Positions 27,447-35,819 of a stretch of DNA of 64,000 bases are shown here, one piece after another. Each line of letters starts with the position of its first letter. Positions within the stretch are counted from its first letter, which is position 1. The DNA comes from Desulfotruncus arcticus DSM 17038. GTDB lineage: Bacteria; Bacillota; Desulfotomaculia; Desulfotomaculales; Desulfallaceae. The stretch is taken from the NCBI RefSeq assembly GCF_900113335.1, contig NZ_FOOX01000001.1, positions 434,001-498,000 on the forward strand, written 5' to 3'. Position numbers and translations under genes: made by a program. Under the pieces are notes generated by a model, which was not told the DNA's origin, searched no databases, and saw only the letters and a list, made by a program, of their open reading frames with translations.

Positions 27447-28373
27447 ATGTTTGGCGACAAGCTGGTGAATTATTTGCAAGACCCGCCAACAGATGGGCGA
27501 TCCCGTTTGGCTAGTGCAGCAGATTTTGTAATAACAAATTTATTGGTGTGGTTTATTACTATATCTGCCATTTATCTTTTACACCTTGAAAAAACAATAC
27601 CTACTGCAGCTGTGTCATTTTTCTTACTACTGGAAACGCTGTCGATAATTTATATTAAAAAACATAAGATAAAAAAGCTTCAAACACATAAAAACATTTG
27701 GTATTCAGCAAAGCAATGCCGGAAAAATTTAAAAAACATAATGTTAAAAAAGGATTTTATTAATTTTTCAAAAGAATTATTAGAGGCTTCCGCACCCTTT
27801 GAAATTTTGCGTATAGTAAGCGATAATAACGAATCCAGCGTTGACCTGTCAGGTTATATAAACGGCAGCACAGTCGGTATCATGTGCTTAAACCCCGAAG
27901 ATGACAACCATAAAATAAATTCGGGACAAATCAAAGTTTTTCTAAAGGATATTAATCGCTCAGGATATCATAAAGGAATTATTATAACAACAGGTTATTA
28001 CACTGACGAAGCACGCCGGCTTGTCCGCCAAATGAAAGGCAGAGTTAAAATTCATCTATTGGATCACTTTGCAGTATTGCGTATGGCTAAAAAAACCGGA
28101 CATCCCATTTTTCCGGATGCAGCTTGGCAAGATGAAACAGAAAATAAACTTACCGGCATGGAAATGGCTATTTCCATCAAAGAAAATATATTGGCATCCA
28201 GAAAAAGATCTTTATTGTTTTCCATACTGGGCATTGCTCTACTTGTTATTGCAATGCTAAATCATGGTTTGGTCGGTTTAATTTATCTCGGGTTTGGCAT
28301 TGTTAATCTTTTTATTGGGCTTACCGGGATCATATTGTCTTTCTTACGACAAGAAGAACATATATTTAGCTAA
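27447..28373 (+). CDS. Membrane-anchored restriction-endonuclease-like (Mrr-type) protein
   Basis: 308 residues. Two N-terminal membrane segments (about residues 25-70), a soluble middle domain, and two C-terminal segments (about 250-300). The middle ends in GYHKGIIITTGYYTDEARRL, the late strand-helix of Mrr-type nuclease folds, where an Ala or Arg follows the TTG/TTS. The catalytic D-(E/Q)xK core is not clear to me, so nuclease activity is uncertain. ATG 27447 has GGAGG six bases ahead. Divergent from the NuoE-like gene. Confidence 0.55.
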   Translation: MFGDKLVNYLQDPPTDGRSRLASAADFVITNLLVWFITISAIYLLHLEKTIPTAAVSFFLLLETLSIIYIKKHKIKKLQTHKNIWYSAKQCRKNLKNIMLKKDFINFSKELLEASAPFEILRIVSDNNESSVDLSGYINGSTVGIMCLNPEDDNHKINSGQIKVFLKDINRSGYHKGIIITTGYYTDEARRLVRQMKGRVKIHLLDHFAVLRMAKKTGHPIFPDAAWQDETENKLTGMEMAISIKENILASRKRSLLFSILGIALLVIAMLNHGLVGLIYLGFGIVNLFIGLTGIILSFLRQEEHIFS

Positions 28374-28525
28374 TTGTAATCGCTAAGCCACCTATTATAT
28401 TCAAGTATGTAATTCCAACCACGCCGGCTGCCTGATGATACGCCTTGAAAAACATAATCGCGCGCAATGGCTAAATCACTTTCGATTATTGGATTTAATT
28501 TATCACTGATAATGTTATCCTTCAT
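28370..28525 (-). CDS. Small hypothetical protein (51 aa)
   Basis: ATG 28525 behind AGAGGTGAGTGATA; its stop overlaps the stop of the Mrr-like gene on the other strand. The product begins MKDNIISDKLNPIIESDLAI and ends YILEYNRWLSDYN. The Trp/Tyr-rich tail and strong ribosome site argue for a real gene. No family recognised. Confidence 0.55.
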   Translation of the reverse strand: MKDNIISDKLNPIIESDLAIARDYVFQGVSSGSRRGWNYILEYNRWLSDYN

Positions 28526-28590
28526 TATCACTCACCTCTAATAAATTTTTCCCTTTTCATATTGTTCATAATTTAATCTGTTATAATTCA

Positions 28591-28636
28591 ATAAAAATAA
28601 AAATTCCGGTGGTTAACCGGAATTTTTATTTTTATC
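28591..28636. terminator. Bidirectional terminator-like hairpin
   Basis: AAATTCCGG and CCGGAATTT pair around TGGTTAA and are flanked by A-rich and T-rich arms. It lies between the 51-aa reverse gene and the chemoreceptor, so it may serve an unseen transcript or act as a boundary. Confidence 0.6.
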
Positions 28637-28782
28637 TAATTTTTATGAAAAAATGCACTAAAACTAATAAATGTCGTTTGCAGGACAGTATTTTGTCATA
28701 TTTCTGACATTAATCTTTAAAATTTTCTGGTAATTTTTTAATAGAGTTAGAAATATGTAAAATTTAGTCGATAAGGGGTAAA

Positions 28783-30717
28783 ATGGTTGGTATGGGCAGA
28801 AGTATTAGATTTAAAATTGTGGCACCTGTAACCATAATGATTTCGATTGTTTTATTATTACTAGTCTATGTGGATTATAAGAATAAGAGTAAATTGCAAC
28901 TGGAACAAGAAACCAAAATGTATGATTTGATTTCTCAAAGAGTTATAGCTGACTTGGATAACGTTTTTAGTGAAGCCAAAATGGGTTTAGATGCAGTTGC
29001 GGGTAATCCGGATATTGAAAAGGTTTTTGCAGAACGCGATCGAGAAAAGCTGTTGGGCTTAACTTTACCTATTTTCAAAAGGGTCAGCCAGGAAGGCATA
29101 GAACAATTTCAATTTCATCTGGCACCGGCCACAGCCTTTTTACGCCTGCACGCGCCGGATAAATACGGTGATGATTTATCATCTTTCCGCAACACAGTAT
29201 TAGAATGTAATAAAACCGGCCAAGTTGTGCAGGGACTGGAAGAAGGAAGGGGCGGTTTTGGATTTCGGGTTGTTATGCCTGTTTTTTATCAAGGAGAACA
29301 AGTAGGCAGCGTCGAATATGGCCCGGGACTTAACAACACCTTGTTGGAAAAATGGCAAAAACAAATGGGCGGCGATTATTATATATACAGCAAGGGCAGC
29401 TCAGGAGTATCCTGGGACAGTAAAGATGGGTCGCTGGTTTCTACAACCAAAACCGACCCCTTCCCAATCAACCAAAATGACCTGAATGAAATGTTAACAA
29501 CCAAAAAATCCAAAACTGTTTATGTGGATAACAACCGCAAGGCGGCGTTAATCATACCCCTCCAAGATTATAGCGGCAAGTCGATTGGTTATATCAAAAT
29601 AATTAATGACCGTTCAGAAGTACTTAGTCATCTGAGCCGCGAATTGCGCAATTCGCAAATGCAGGCTTTTGCTGCTTTGCTTGTAATAATAATCACTACC
29701 TTTTTAATAACGACTTGGATTACCAAACCAGTGACAAAACTGAGTAAAGCAGTTGAAGCTGTAGCCTTTGGTGATTTAACCCAAGAAATAAATATACCAG
29801 CCGGAAGCAATGATGAAATTGGTGTTCTGGCCCATGCATTTTCCAAGATGGTTCATAATTTAAAAACGATCATATCCGAGATTCAACAAAATTCAGTTAA
29901 ACTGGCCGCCCACAGCCAGAAACTGGTATCATCAAGCCAGGAAGTAAGCGCCACCATTGAGGAAGTCGCCAGCACCACTAATCAGGTTGAAGCCATTTCC
30001 GTTCGTGGAGAAATGGATTTAAAAGAAGCATCCCGGGAATCGGAGTTGGTACAAAAAGTTGCGGAAGAAGGAAGTAAAGCTGTGCGCAAAGCTGTAGAGA
30101 AAATAGATTCAATAGCGGTTACATCCCAAAACGTATCCAAAACTGTACATAAGCTTAGTGAACGGTCCAAGCGTATTGGAGATATTATCGGCACTATAAC
30201 CAGCATTGCGGATAGAACTAATCTTTTGGCCTTAAACGCGGCCATTGAAGCAGCCAGAGCGGGAGAACAGGGTCGCGGGTTTACCGTGGTGGCAGAGGAT
30301 GTTCGTAAACTGGCCGAACAATCAGCCAGTGCCGCCAATGAAATTACAGGGCTAATAAAAGAAATACAAATTGGTGTTGGTGAAGCAGTAACAGCAATAG
30401 AGCACGGAACTGATGAAGTTAACCAGGGAGTCCGGGTTGCCAATCAAGCCGGCTCATCTCTAATTAAAATCAAAGTGGCAGTAGAAAAGAACACTTCTGT
30501 GGTCAAACAAGCTGCTATCGCCTCAAACCAAGCATGTGAGGGAACAAAACAGCTTAGCGAAGCCGGTGAACAAATAGTCGCGGCTATCCAGCAAGTTGCC
30601 GGTGCTGCCCAAGACCTGGCCAATATTGCAGATGAACTGCAGCAAAAAGCAATACAATTTAAAATAGATAAGAAGGAAATTAGTGCAATTGGTGTATCAG
30701 GTTATAATAATTGTTAA
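28783..30717 (+). CDS. Methyl-accepting chemotaxis protein with periplasmic Cache-type sensor
   Basis: 644 residues. A membrane segment at about 10-30 is followed by a ~250-residue extracellular domain ([24 protein letters not shown], a dCache_3-like pattern), then a second membrane segment (about 290-310), a HAMP domain ([20 protein letters not shown]) and the signalling coiled coil. The hairpin tip is [20 protein letters not shown] then [16 protein letters not shown], the CheA/CheW contact site. ATG 28783 has AAGGGG five bases ahead. The ligand is unknown. Confidence 0.93.
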   Translation: MVGMGRSIRFKIVAPVTIMISIVLLLLVYVDYKNKSKLQLEQETKMYDLISQRVIADLDNVFSEAKMGLDAVAGNPDIEKVFAERDREKLLGLTLPIFKRVSQEGIEQFQFHLAPATAFLRLHAPDKYGDDLSSFRNTVLECNKTGQVVQGLEEGRGGFGFRVVMPVFYQGEQVGSVEYGPGLNNTLLEKWQKQMGGDYYIYSKGSSGVSWDSKDGSLVSTTKTDPFPINQNDLNEMLTTKKSKTVYVDNNRKAALIIPLQDYSGKSIGYIKIINDRSEVLSHLSRELRNSQMQAFAALLVIIITTFLITTWITKPVTKLSKAVEAVAFGDLTQEINIPAGSNDEIGVLAHAFSKMVHNLKTIISEIQQNSVKLAAHSQKLVSSSQEVSATIEEVASTTNQVEAISVRGEMDLKEASRESELVQKVAEEGSKAVRKAVEKIDSIAVTSQNVSKTVHKLSERSKRIGDIIGTITSIADRTNLLALNAAIEAARAGEQGRGFTVVAEDVRKLAEQSASAANEITGLIKEIQIGVGEAVTAIEHGTDEVNQGVRVANQAGSSLIKIKVAVEKNTSVVKQAAIASNQACEGTKQLSEAGEQIVAAIQQVAGAAQDLANIADELQQKAIQFKIDKKEISAIGVSGYNNC

Positions 30718-30823
30718 TTCAGCCATTTGAAAGGTGGTTAATGTCAATTGCTGAGTGTAATTGTCTATCTTATACTTTAGGAAAGTATACCTTGCCATAT
30801 ATATGGTAAACACTAAGGTATAA

Positions 30824-30873
30824 AGTATAAAACGCGCGCGCTAAGGGAACTGATTAAGCGCGCGTTTTATACT
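30824..30873 (+). terminator. Hairpin after the chemoreceptor
   Basis: AGTATAAAACGCGCGC pairs with GCGCGCGTTTTATACT over about 15 bp. It is followed by only a short T-rich stretch; terminator or mRNA end-protecting structure. Confidence 0.6.
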
Positions 30874-30899
30874 GGTAAGTTTTATTTACTCAGAAGGAG

Positions 30900-31088
30900 G
30901 TGATTATCATTATAAATACAAATGATGCGGCTGAATTGAAAAATTCTATCAACAATGCCCAGAGCTTGGTAAAGGAAATGAGTACGGCCTTAAATGGTTC
31001 TATCGATACACAAAAGCTAAGGCAGATAACCAGTAAATTGGATATCCTGCTGAGTGAAGCCAACCAAAGATGTGCTGAATTATTATAA
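30900..31088 (+). CDS. Small helical protein with unclear start codon
   Basis: About 60 residues: NTNDAAELKNSINNAQSL, KEMSTALNG and LDILLSEANQRCAELL suggest two amphipathic helices. AGAAGGAGGTGA (30893-30904) is a perfect ribosome site, but the only standard start codon, GTG 30900, lies inside it. Correct spacing would point to ATT 30909 or the neighbouring ATA. It is followed by a strong terminator, so the unit is probably expressed. No family recognised. Confidence 0.5.
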   Translation: MIIIINTNDAAELKNSINNAQSLVKEMSTALNGSIDTQKLRQITSKLDILLSEANQRCAELL

Positions 31089-31099
31089 AAAATATTGTG

Positions 31100-31127
31100 C
31101 CCCGGCCATGCCGGGGTTTTTATTTTT
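31100..31127 (+). terminator. Rho-independent terminator
   Basis: CCCCGGCCATGCCGGGG followed by TTTTTATTTTT, 12 nt after the small helical gene. Confidence 0.93.
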
Positions 31128-31213
31128 AAATATATACATAACGCCAGGGTGTTATTTAGGAAAGGAATAAAGAAACACTCCTCATTTTAACATCCCACTA
31201 TAAAATAGTGTTA

Positions 31214-31241
31214 ACATTTACTTTAATTAATGCATATATTA
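31214..31241 (+). promoter_or_regulatory. Possible sigma-K-type promoter
   Basis: AC (31214), a 17-nt spacer, then CATATATTA (31233-31241) fits the Bacillus sigma-K pattern AC-N16/17-CATAnnnTA. It is about 200 nt upstream of the SPOCS gene. The pattern is short and the stretch AT-rich, so chance is possible. The rest of 31128-31445 holds no gene. Confidence 0.3.
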
Positions 31242-31445
31242 GTTAGAGCGTATTTTTTATGGTTGGACACTTTTAAAGCCGGGATAAACATTTTTTAAGT
31301 TGGCCCAGCAGTACAGAATCTTTGCCGACATAGTTATAGCAATAAACCAGTTATTAACTTTAACAACTTAAAGGTTGATCAGGTAATTAAAAATTCCTGC
31401 GGGGCTAAGTAGTAATTTCTTGATTTGAGAGGAGGTTCTGAGAGT

Positions 31446-32702
31446 ATGCCAATCCAATATTTTTATAGTGAGCCAGATAATGTATTATGTGTGAAAGTTG
31501 ATATTCCGGTTGTCCTGGCTGAAGATGAAGTCCAGGTTATTGTTGATAATGTCGCTGCCCTACCGGAGATGGCCCAGAAGGTAGATCATATTGATGCCCG
31601 CCTGGATGATTTTGATGCCAGACCGATATTTATCCATGAAAACGGCGACAGGTGGGTCAGCGTTATTGAGGAAGAAGGCTGGGAGCGCTTTGGCTGGCAC
31701 TGGTCCACACACAGACAGCCGGTAGTTAAAAAAGTGCTGGTCAGTGGCATACTGCACAAGCAAATATATTATGTTGACAAACATGATATAGTTAAGCACG
31801 TTGGTGAGGATATTCCCTTTTCCGATGATGTAACCCTGGCTGTTGCTCAGCCCGTGGTTAATGAAGATAATGTATATATCAAACTGCACCACAAGAAAAT
31901 TGATATGCGCTGGGATTTAAGAAGAGGATCACAGCTTCAGCAGACCGGTGTGATGATCTTTCAGGTCAAAGTTGTAGAAGATAGGCAAATTTTTGTGCAG
32001 GTTTGCCCAAGGTTTAACCCGAGGTGTCCTGGCGGTGTAAACATCGTTAAAGATGGCGTCTTTGAATCTTGGGCCACCAACACCAACCCCGTATTCTGGA
32101 AAGCCAGCAACGTTTTGCAGTCCAGTAGCGTACTGCTGGGTGCCGAGCCTAGTCAACCAGCTTATTTGTTCCAAATTATTGATAGAAACTTTCCGAATGT
32201 CTCGCCTGACTGTGAGTATCGTCTGTGCTTTGATGCAAAAGAAATACCCGGATACCGGGAGGCTCAAAGAGGTACGGCTTCCTACAGCCTTACAGTGGAA
32301 CTTTTTTTCTTCAACGGATTCGGTAATGTAGTTGCCAGTGAAACAAAAAGCTGGAATGCCAGCCAAATTTCAGACGATAGATTTACCAATTATTGTTTAA
32401 ATGCTATATCGCCGGGGGAGACAATTGAAGGTCTGGTCCGCTTTAGCTTTATACCGGTTAATCATGTAGGCGGTGCCACAAGGGGATGCTTACCACCTCC
32501 ATGCAAACCACCTATACCGCCTCCATTTGTACCACCTATACCACCGCCATGTTTACCACCTCCATGCGTACCACCTATGCCGCCTCCATGCTTACCACCG
32601 ATACCGCCTCCGTGTGTACCACCTGTACCTGGTGCGCCAGTTAATACCAGCGCAGTGGTCATTGACAATGTTAATCTGGAGTGCACGAGGGAATTGACAT
32701 GA
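31446..32702 (+). CDS. SPOCS-domain protein with jelly-roll-like domain and Pro/Cys repeat insert
   Basis: 418 residues. A SPOCS/DUF3794-like segment spans about residues 90-180 (VKKVLVSGILHKQIYYVD, then EDIPFSDDVTLAV), a domain of spore-coat/SipL-type proteins. From about 195 a beta-rich carbohydrate-binding-like domain begins (GVFESWATNTNPVFWKAS) and ends in SAVVIDNVNLE. Between its last two strands lies a ~50-residue loop of PPxPPPC-type repeats with seven cysteines. ATG 31446 follows GAGGAGGT. It is probably a spore-surface protein that could be disulfide-crosslinked; this role is inferred. Confidence 0.65.
   Translation: MPIQYFYSEPDNVLCVKVDIPVVLAEDEVQVIVDNVAALPEMAQKVDHIDARLDDFDARPIFIHENGDRWVSVIEEEGWERFGWHWSTHRQPVVKKVLVSGILHKQIYYVDKHDIVKHVGEDIPFSDDVTLAVAQPVVNEDNVYIKLHHKKIDMRWDLRRGSQLQQTGVMIFQVKVVEDRQIFVQVCPRFNPRCPGGVNIVKDGVFESWATNTNPVFWKASNVLQSSSVLLGAEPSQPAYLFQIIDRNFPNVSPDCEYRLCFDAKEIPGYREAQRGTASYSLTVELFFFNGFGNVVASETKSWNASQISDDRFTNYCLNAISPGETIEGLVRFSFIPVNHVGGATRGCLPPPCKPPIPPPFVPPIPPPCLPPPCVPPMPPPCLPPIPPPCVPPVPGAPVNTSAVVIDNVNLECTRELT
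32485..32630 (+). repeat. CCACC-rich tandem repeat encoding Pro-Cys motif
   Basis: Units such as CCACCTATACCGCCTCCATG repeat with small changes, encoding alternating PPIPPPC, PPMPPPC and PPPCxPP. Long open frames on the opposite strand and the other forward frame here are by-products of the repeat. Confidence 0.8.
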
Positions 32703-32812
32703 GCAGTTTATCCAAGGCTTAATGGGGGGGAAAACCGTATTCGGCCACAGGTTTCCGGGATTCGTTAGCAGTGCTTATAAAGCTAAATAATAAGGATTAT
32801 CCGGTCAAAGTT

Positions 32813-32850
32813 AGAATGGCCCGTTTCATGACGGGTCATTCTTTTAGTTT
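32813..32850 (+). terminator. Rho-independent terminator
   Basis: AGAATGGCCCGT pairs with ACGGGTCATTCT around TTCATG, followed by TTTAGTTT; ~110 nt after the SPOCS gene. Confidence 0.7.
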
Positions 32851-32934
32851 ATCTATCTTATATTTTTTTATCGACGATTTTTATGTAATTAAAATATGCA
32901 AACTCTGGAGAAACTATGTTATGGAGGTGATTGC

Positions 32935-33209
32935 GTGAGAAGGTTTACAGTTAGAGGTCCAGGCAAAGATTGTACCCAATTAAGAGCTAATAATTTGGAC
33001 GAAGCATTGGCGCAATCAAAAAGCAGGTCCCAGGTAAACAAGTAGAAGCCGATGCCACTGAAGTAATTTACGTATGCGATGCAGCTGAAGATCTTGACGC
33101 CTGCCAGGATGAGACTCCAGTGAATTGCCAAGTGTATCCCGACCTTGATTTGCGGCAAGTGGAATTAGATGCCCGGCCAGGCGCTTGGCCAGTTCTACCT
33201 GCATGTTAA
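32935..33209 (+). pseudogene. Small acidic Cys-containing protein gene, frameshifted
   Basis: GTG 32935 sits behind a perfect GGAGGTGA. Frame 0 gives RRFTVRGPGKDCTQLRANN and stops after 36 residues. The -1 frame carries on with IKKQVPGKQVEADATEVIYV, CDAAEDLDACQDETPVNCQ and ends VLPAC. Joining at the AAAAAG run near 32958-32972 would give a ~91-residue protein with five cysteines. Either a base was lost here (mutation or base-calling error) or the frames are joined by frameshifting. The family is unknown. Confidence 0.5.
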
Positions 33210-33232
33210 TGAATTTCCGGACGGCGGACGGC

Positions 33233-33444
33233 TTAATTCCGCACGACGCCGGCTGCTTCAATCACTTCGTTCCATTGTTGCATGTGTTCATCTTTAAAAT
33301 ACATATATTCCTGGTAGGTGTTAATTGAAGGCGGCTCTTTGATTATTTTCAGATTGCCCTGAGGTGTCAACTGAGAATATTCATCCTCATACGGCATTTG
33401 AAGGACATAATCATCATTACTGTTAGCACAACTTTTTTCTTCAT
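33233..33444 (-). pseudogene. Small acidic protein gene with frame break at a poly-A run
   Basis: ATG 33444 is perfectly spaced from GAGGGGAGG (33451-33459), but frame 0 soon stops. One base back, after AAGAAAAAAG, the frame runs SCANSNDDYVLQMPYEDEYS, QLTPQGNLKIIKEPPSINTY, QEYMYFKDEHMQQWNEVI and ends EAAGVVRN. The expected product is ~70 residues. A single extra A in the run would restore it. Unknown family; it lies just upstream of the SanA-like gene on the same strand. Confidence 0.45.
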
Positions 33445-33457
33445 TAACAGCCTCCCC

Positions 33458-34123
33458 TCAATTATCATGAGTAAGCCTTCCATCGCCGCTTACGGGTATC
33501 ACTTCTCCCAAGAAACGGGGCTTGGCCTGAATTAGGTGCAGCTGCACAAATGCTTTCCACCGGGCGGGAACCTCACGCAAGTCATAATACCCCGCGCCAG
33601 CGTAAATATGTTTATCAGCCTCTACCCCCACCGCTTCAATGCCCAGCGCTCTTGCGGTATACATTGCCCTGGGCAGATGAAAAGCCTGGGTTACCACCAC
33701 TGCCGAATTCACCGTAAAGATGTCCCTGGCCCTGTACATGCTGTCGTATGTCGAGAAGCCGGCATGGTCCATAAAAATGTCCTCAGCGGGCACGCCAAGT
33801 TTTTCCGCATAGCCGCGCATGTGATTGACTTCGTCATAATCCTTTTTCCCGTGGTCCCCGGTCATGATTATCTTTTGCACTTTGTTGTCCTGGTAAAGTT
33901 CTACCGCTGTTTTGACCCGGTCAGCCAGCATGTCACACAATCGGCCGTCAGGCGAGACATAAGCGCCCAATACTATGGCCGCCTGGGAATCGGGGCAGGA
34001 CCCGGGTTCAACCACATATTCGCTGCCTCTTGTTTCTACGTAACGGTCTATAGCAAGCACACCCGCTAACAAAAACATGAAAAATGCAATGCTGCCTATT
34101 AAATATTTTTTATAACCCGGCAT
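33458..34123 (-). CDS. SanA/YdcF-like DUF218 envelope protein
   Basis: 221 residues with one N-terminal membrane anchor (about residues 6-27) and an extracytoplasmic DUF218 domain. Motifs: AAIVLGAYVSPDG, IIMTGDHGKKDYDEVNHM, PAEDIFMDHAGFSTYDSMYR and VVVTQAFHLPRAMYTAR, all close to E. coli SanA, which affects envelope barrier function by an unknown mechanism. ATG 34123 is preferred because AAAGGGTGAC lies just ahead; a TTG 18 bases upstream has none. Confidence 0.85.
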   Translation of the reverse strand: MPGYKKYLIGSIAFFMFLLAGVLAIDRYVETRGSEYVVEPGSCPDSQAAIVLGAYVSPDGRLCDMLADRVKTAVELYQDNKVQKIIMTGDHGKKDYDEVNHMRGYAEKLGVPAEDIFMDHAGFSTYDSMYRARDIFTVNSAVVVTQAFHLPRAMYTARALGIEAVGVEADKHIYAGAGYYDLREVPARWKAFVQLHLIQAKPRFLGEVIPVSGDGRLTHDN

Positions 34124-34141
34124 TTTGTCACCCTTTATCAA

Positions 34142-34577
34142 ATACTGTTATAGTGCTTTTGTGAATAAAACACAATTAACCTTTAATAAATGACGTTGCA
34201 GTACCCCCAAATGTATTGAAAATTAAATTCTCTAAGCTATAGTTGATTTTAACCTGGTAGATGTTCCCTTGCCGGGAACCATTTGTGGTCGATAGCGTCA
34301 ATAAAATCAAGACTAAATAAAATTGGAAAACCCCGCTTTGAAAAAATCTTAAACATGACAATGGCGGCACAAATTTTTAGTCTTTTGATGAGTATTGAAA
34401 TTTGATCGTCCTTTTTTAGAATTTAACCGCTTTTTACCAGTATATATATAATGTATTAGCTATTAGGAACTGCCCCCTGGTAGTGGTAAAACGAAGTACC
34501 ACCAGGCGCATTTTGGCATAAATAAATTTAAAGAAGTTGTTTCCGGTACCATGATGTAAATGAGGAGGGGGTATTTT
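34142..34577. other. Gene-poor AT-rich interval
   Basis: No convincing coding region. The one notable structure is a hairpin at 34476-34506 (CCTGGTAGTGGTA with TACCACCAGG, TAG bulge) without a clear U-tract. A reverse frame of about 64 codons at 34176-34370 has no ribosome site and is not called. Confidence 0.5.
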
Positions 34578-34637
34578 ATGCATAATTTAACGATAGTTTT
34601 TCCAGAAACCGTTACTTTACCGGATTTATATGAATGA
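34578..34637 (+). CDS. Possible 19-residue peptide ORF
   Basis: ATG 34578 lies 7 nt after GAGGAGGGGG and reads MHNLTIVFPETVTLPDLYE before TGA-TAA. The ribosome site is very strong for such a short frame. It may be a leader peptide for the dehydrogenase genes 200 nt downstream or the truncated head of a lost gene. The remaining bases to 34841 show nothing recognisable. Confidence 0.3.
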   Translation: MHNLTIVFPETVTLPDLYE

Positions 34638-34841
34638 TAACCTGACTATTTCACCAAAAAGGAGAGGCATAACTTTTAATAACATAGTGCCAGATAAGAG
34701 CCAAAGGGGACTTAGAGAGAAGAATCTGAAATGAACTAAATGGTTTCCAATTGAACCCAAAAGGTATAAAATAGCAATAAGCAGCTTTACTAGATAGATC
34801 TTTGTTTTTAAATACTTTTTAGATACAAGGGAGGGATTGCT

Positions 34842-35798
34842 GTGGAGAAAAGTGATAAGCTAAATCTCCTGCGGATGATGCTTTTAATCAGGTGTTTTGA
34901 AGAAAAACTGGTTGATTTGAGCAAAGATCCCGAAAAGCTCGGTGGGATGATGATTGTTTGCACCGGTCAGGAAGCGGTGGCTGCAGGGGTTGGGGCTGTC
35001 CTGATGCCGGAAGATGTCATTATTAGCAATCACCGTAGTCACGGTCATTTGCTGGCCAAGGGCGCAGAGCCGGATTTAATTATGGCTGAGATTTTTGGCC
35101 GGCGTACCGGCTACAACAAGGGCAAAAGCGGTACTCTGCACATCGCCGCGCCGGAAGTAAACGCCCTGTGTACAACAACCGTGGTAGGCGGGGGAATCCC
35201 GATTGCGGTGGGGACAGCCTTTGCTGCACAGTACATGCAAAAGGATTTTGTCACAGTTTGCTTTTTCGGTAATGGCGCTGCAGACGAGGGCAGCTTCCAT
35301 GAAGCTTTAAATCTGGCCTCATTATGGAGCCTGCCGGTAATCTTTATCTGTGAAAACAATATTTATTCCGGTGCCCAGCGCTTAGAAGAACATACCAGGG
35401 TTAAAAATATTGCGGACAGGGCTATAGCCTACGCCATGCCCGGGGAAATTGTGGACGGCAATGATGTGCAGGCGGTTTATGAGGCAGCGAAAAAGGCCAG
35501 GGAAACCTGCCTGTCCGGCTCCGGGCCGGTTTTGCTCGAGTGTAAAACCTATCGCTGGGGCGGCCACGGCACCAGCGATGAGCAGCTATACCAGCCCAAG
35601 GATGAAATTGCCCGCTGGAGAGAGCGGTGTCCCATCACAGCTTTAAAGACAGACCTGCTGCAAACAGGTGCCCTAACCGGGCAAGATTATCAGCAGCTGG
35701 AAAAAAAAATTGAGCACATAGTACAGCGGGCTGTGCAGTTTGCCGAGGAAAGCCCGTGGCCGGAACCGGCAGAAGCTTTGGAAGATGTTTTTGTTTAA
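34842..35798 (+). CDS. TPP-dependent dehydrogenase E1 alpha subunit (acetoin/pyruvate type)
   Basis: 318-residue E1 alpha chain. TPP-binding residues lie in CFFGNGAADEGSFHEALNLA (about 143-162) with ENNIYSG after it; HLLAKGAEPDLIMAEIFGR and KSGTLHIAAPE precede it. The closest family pattern is AcoA/PdhA. GTG 34842 follows GGGAGGGA. It forms an operon with the beta subunit; E2 and E3 genes are missing here, so substrate and complex are unknown. Confidence 0.85.
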   Translation: MEKSDKLNLLRMMLLIRCFEEKLVDLSKDPEKLGGMMIVCTGQEAVAAGVGAVLMPEDVIISNHRSHGHLLAKGAEPDLIMAEIFGRRTGYNKGKSGTLHIAAPEVNALCTTTVVGGGIPIAVGTAFAAQYMQKDFVTVCFFGNGAADEGSFHEALNLASLWSLPVIFICENNIYSGAQRLEEHTRVKNIADRAIAYAMPGEIVDGNDVQAVYEAAKKARETCLSGSGPVLLECKTYRWGGHGTSDEQLYQPKDEIARWRERCPITALKTDLLQTGALTGQDYQQLEKKIEHIVQRAVQFAEESPWPEPAEALEDVFV

Positions 35799-35819
35799 AA
35801 CTTTGGGGGAGGTATGAAA

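Noticed and set aside
28748..28774. Sigma-D-like promoter (TAGA-N15-GTCGATAA) before the chemoreceptor
   Set aside because: The -10 abuts the ribosome site, leaving no room for a leader; -35 is also off consensus.
30741..30809. 22-codon frame after the chemoreceptor with AAGGTGG ahead
   Set aside because: Short, Cys/Tyr-rich, ends inside a hairpin region; not enough to call.
32462..32697. Long open frames of Gly/His- and Tyr/His-rich sequence over the Pro-Cys region on both strands
   Set aside because: They are by-products of the tandem CCACC-type DNA repeat; no ribosome site and no sensible composition.
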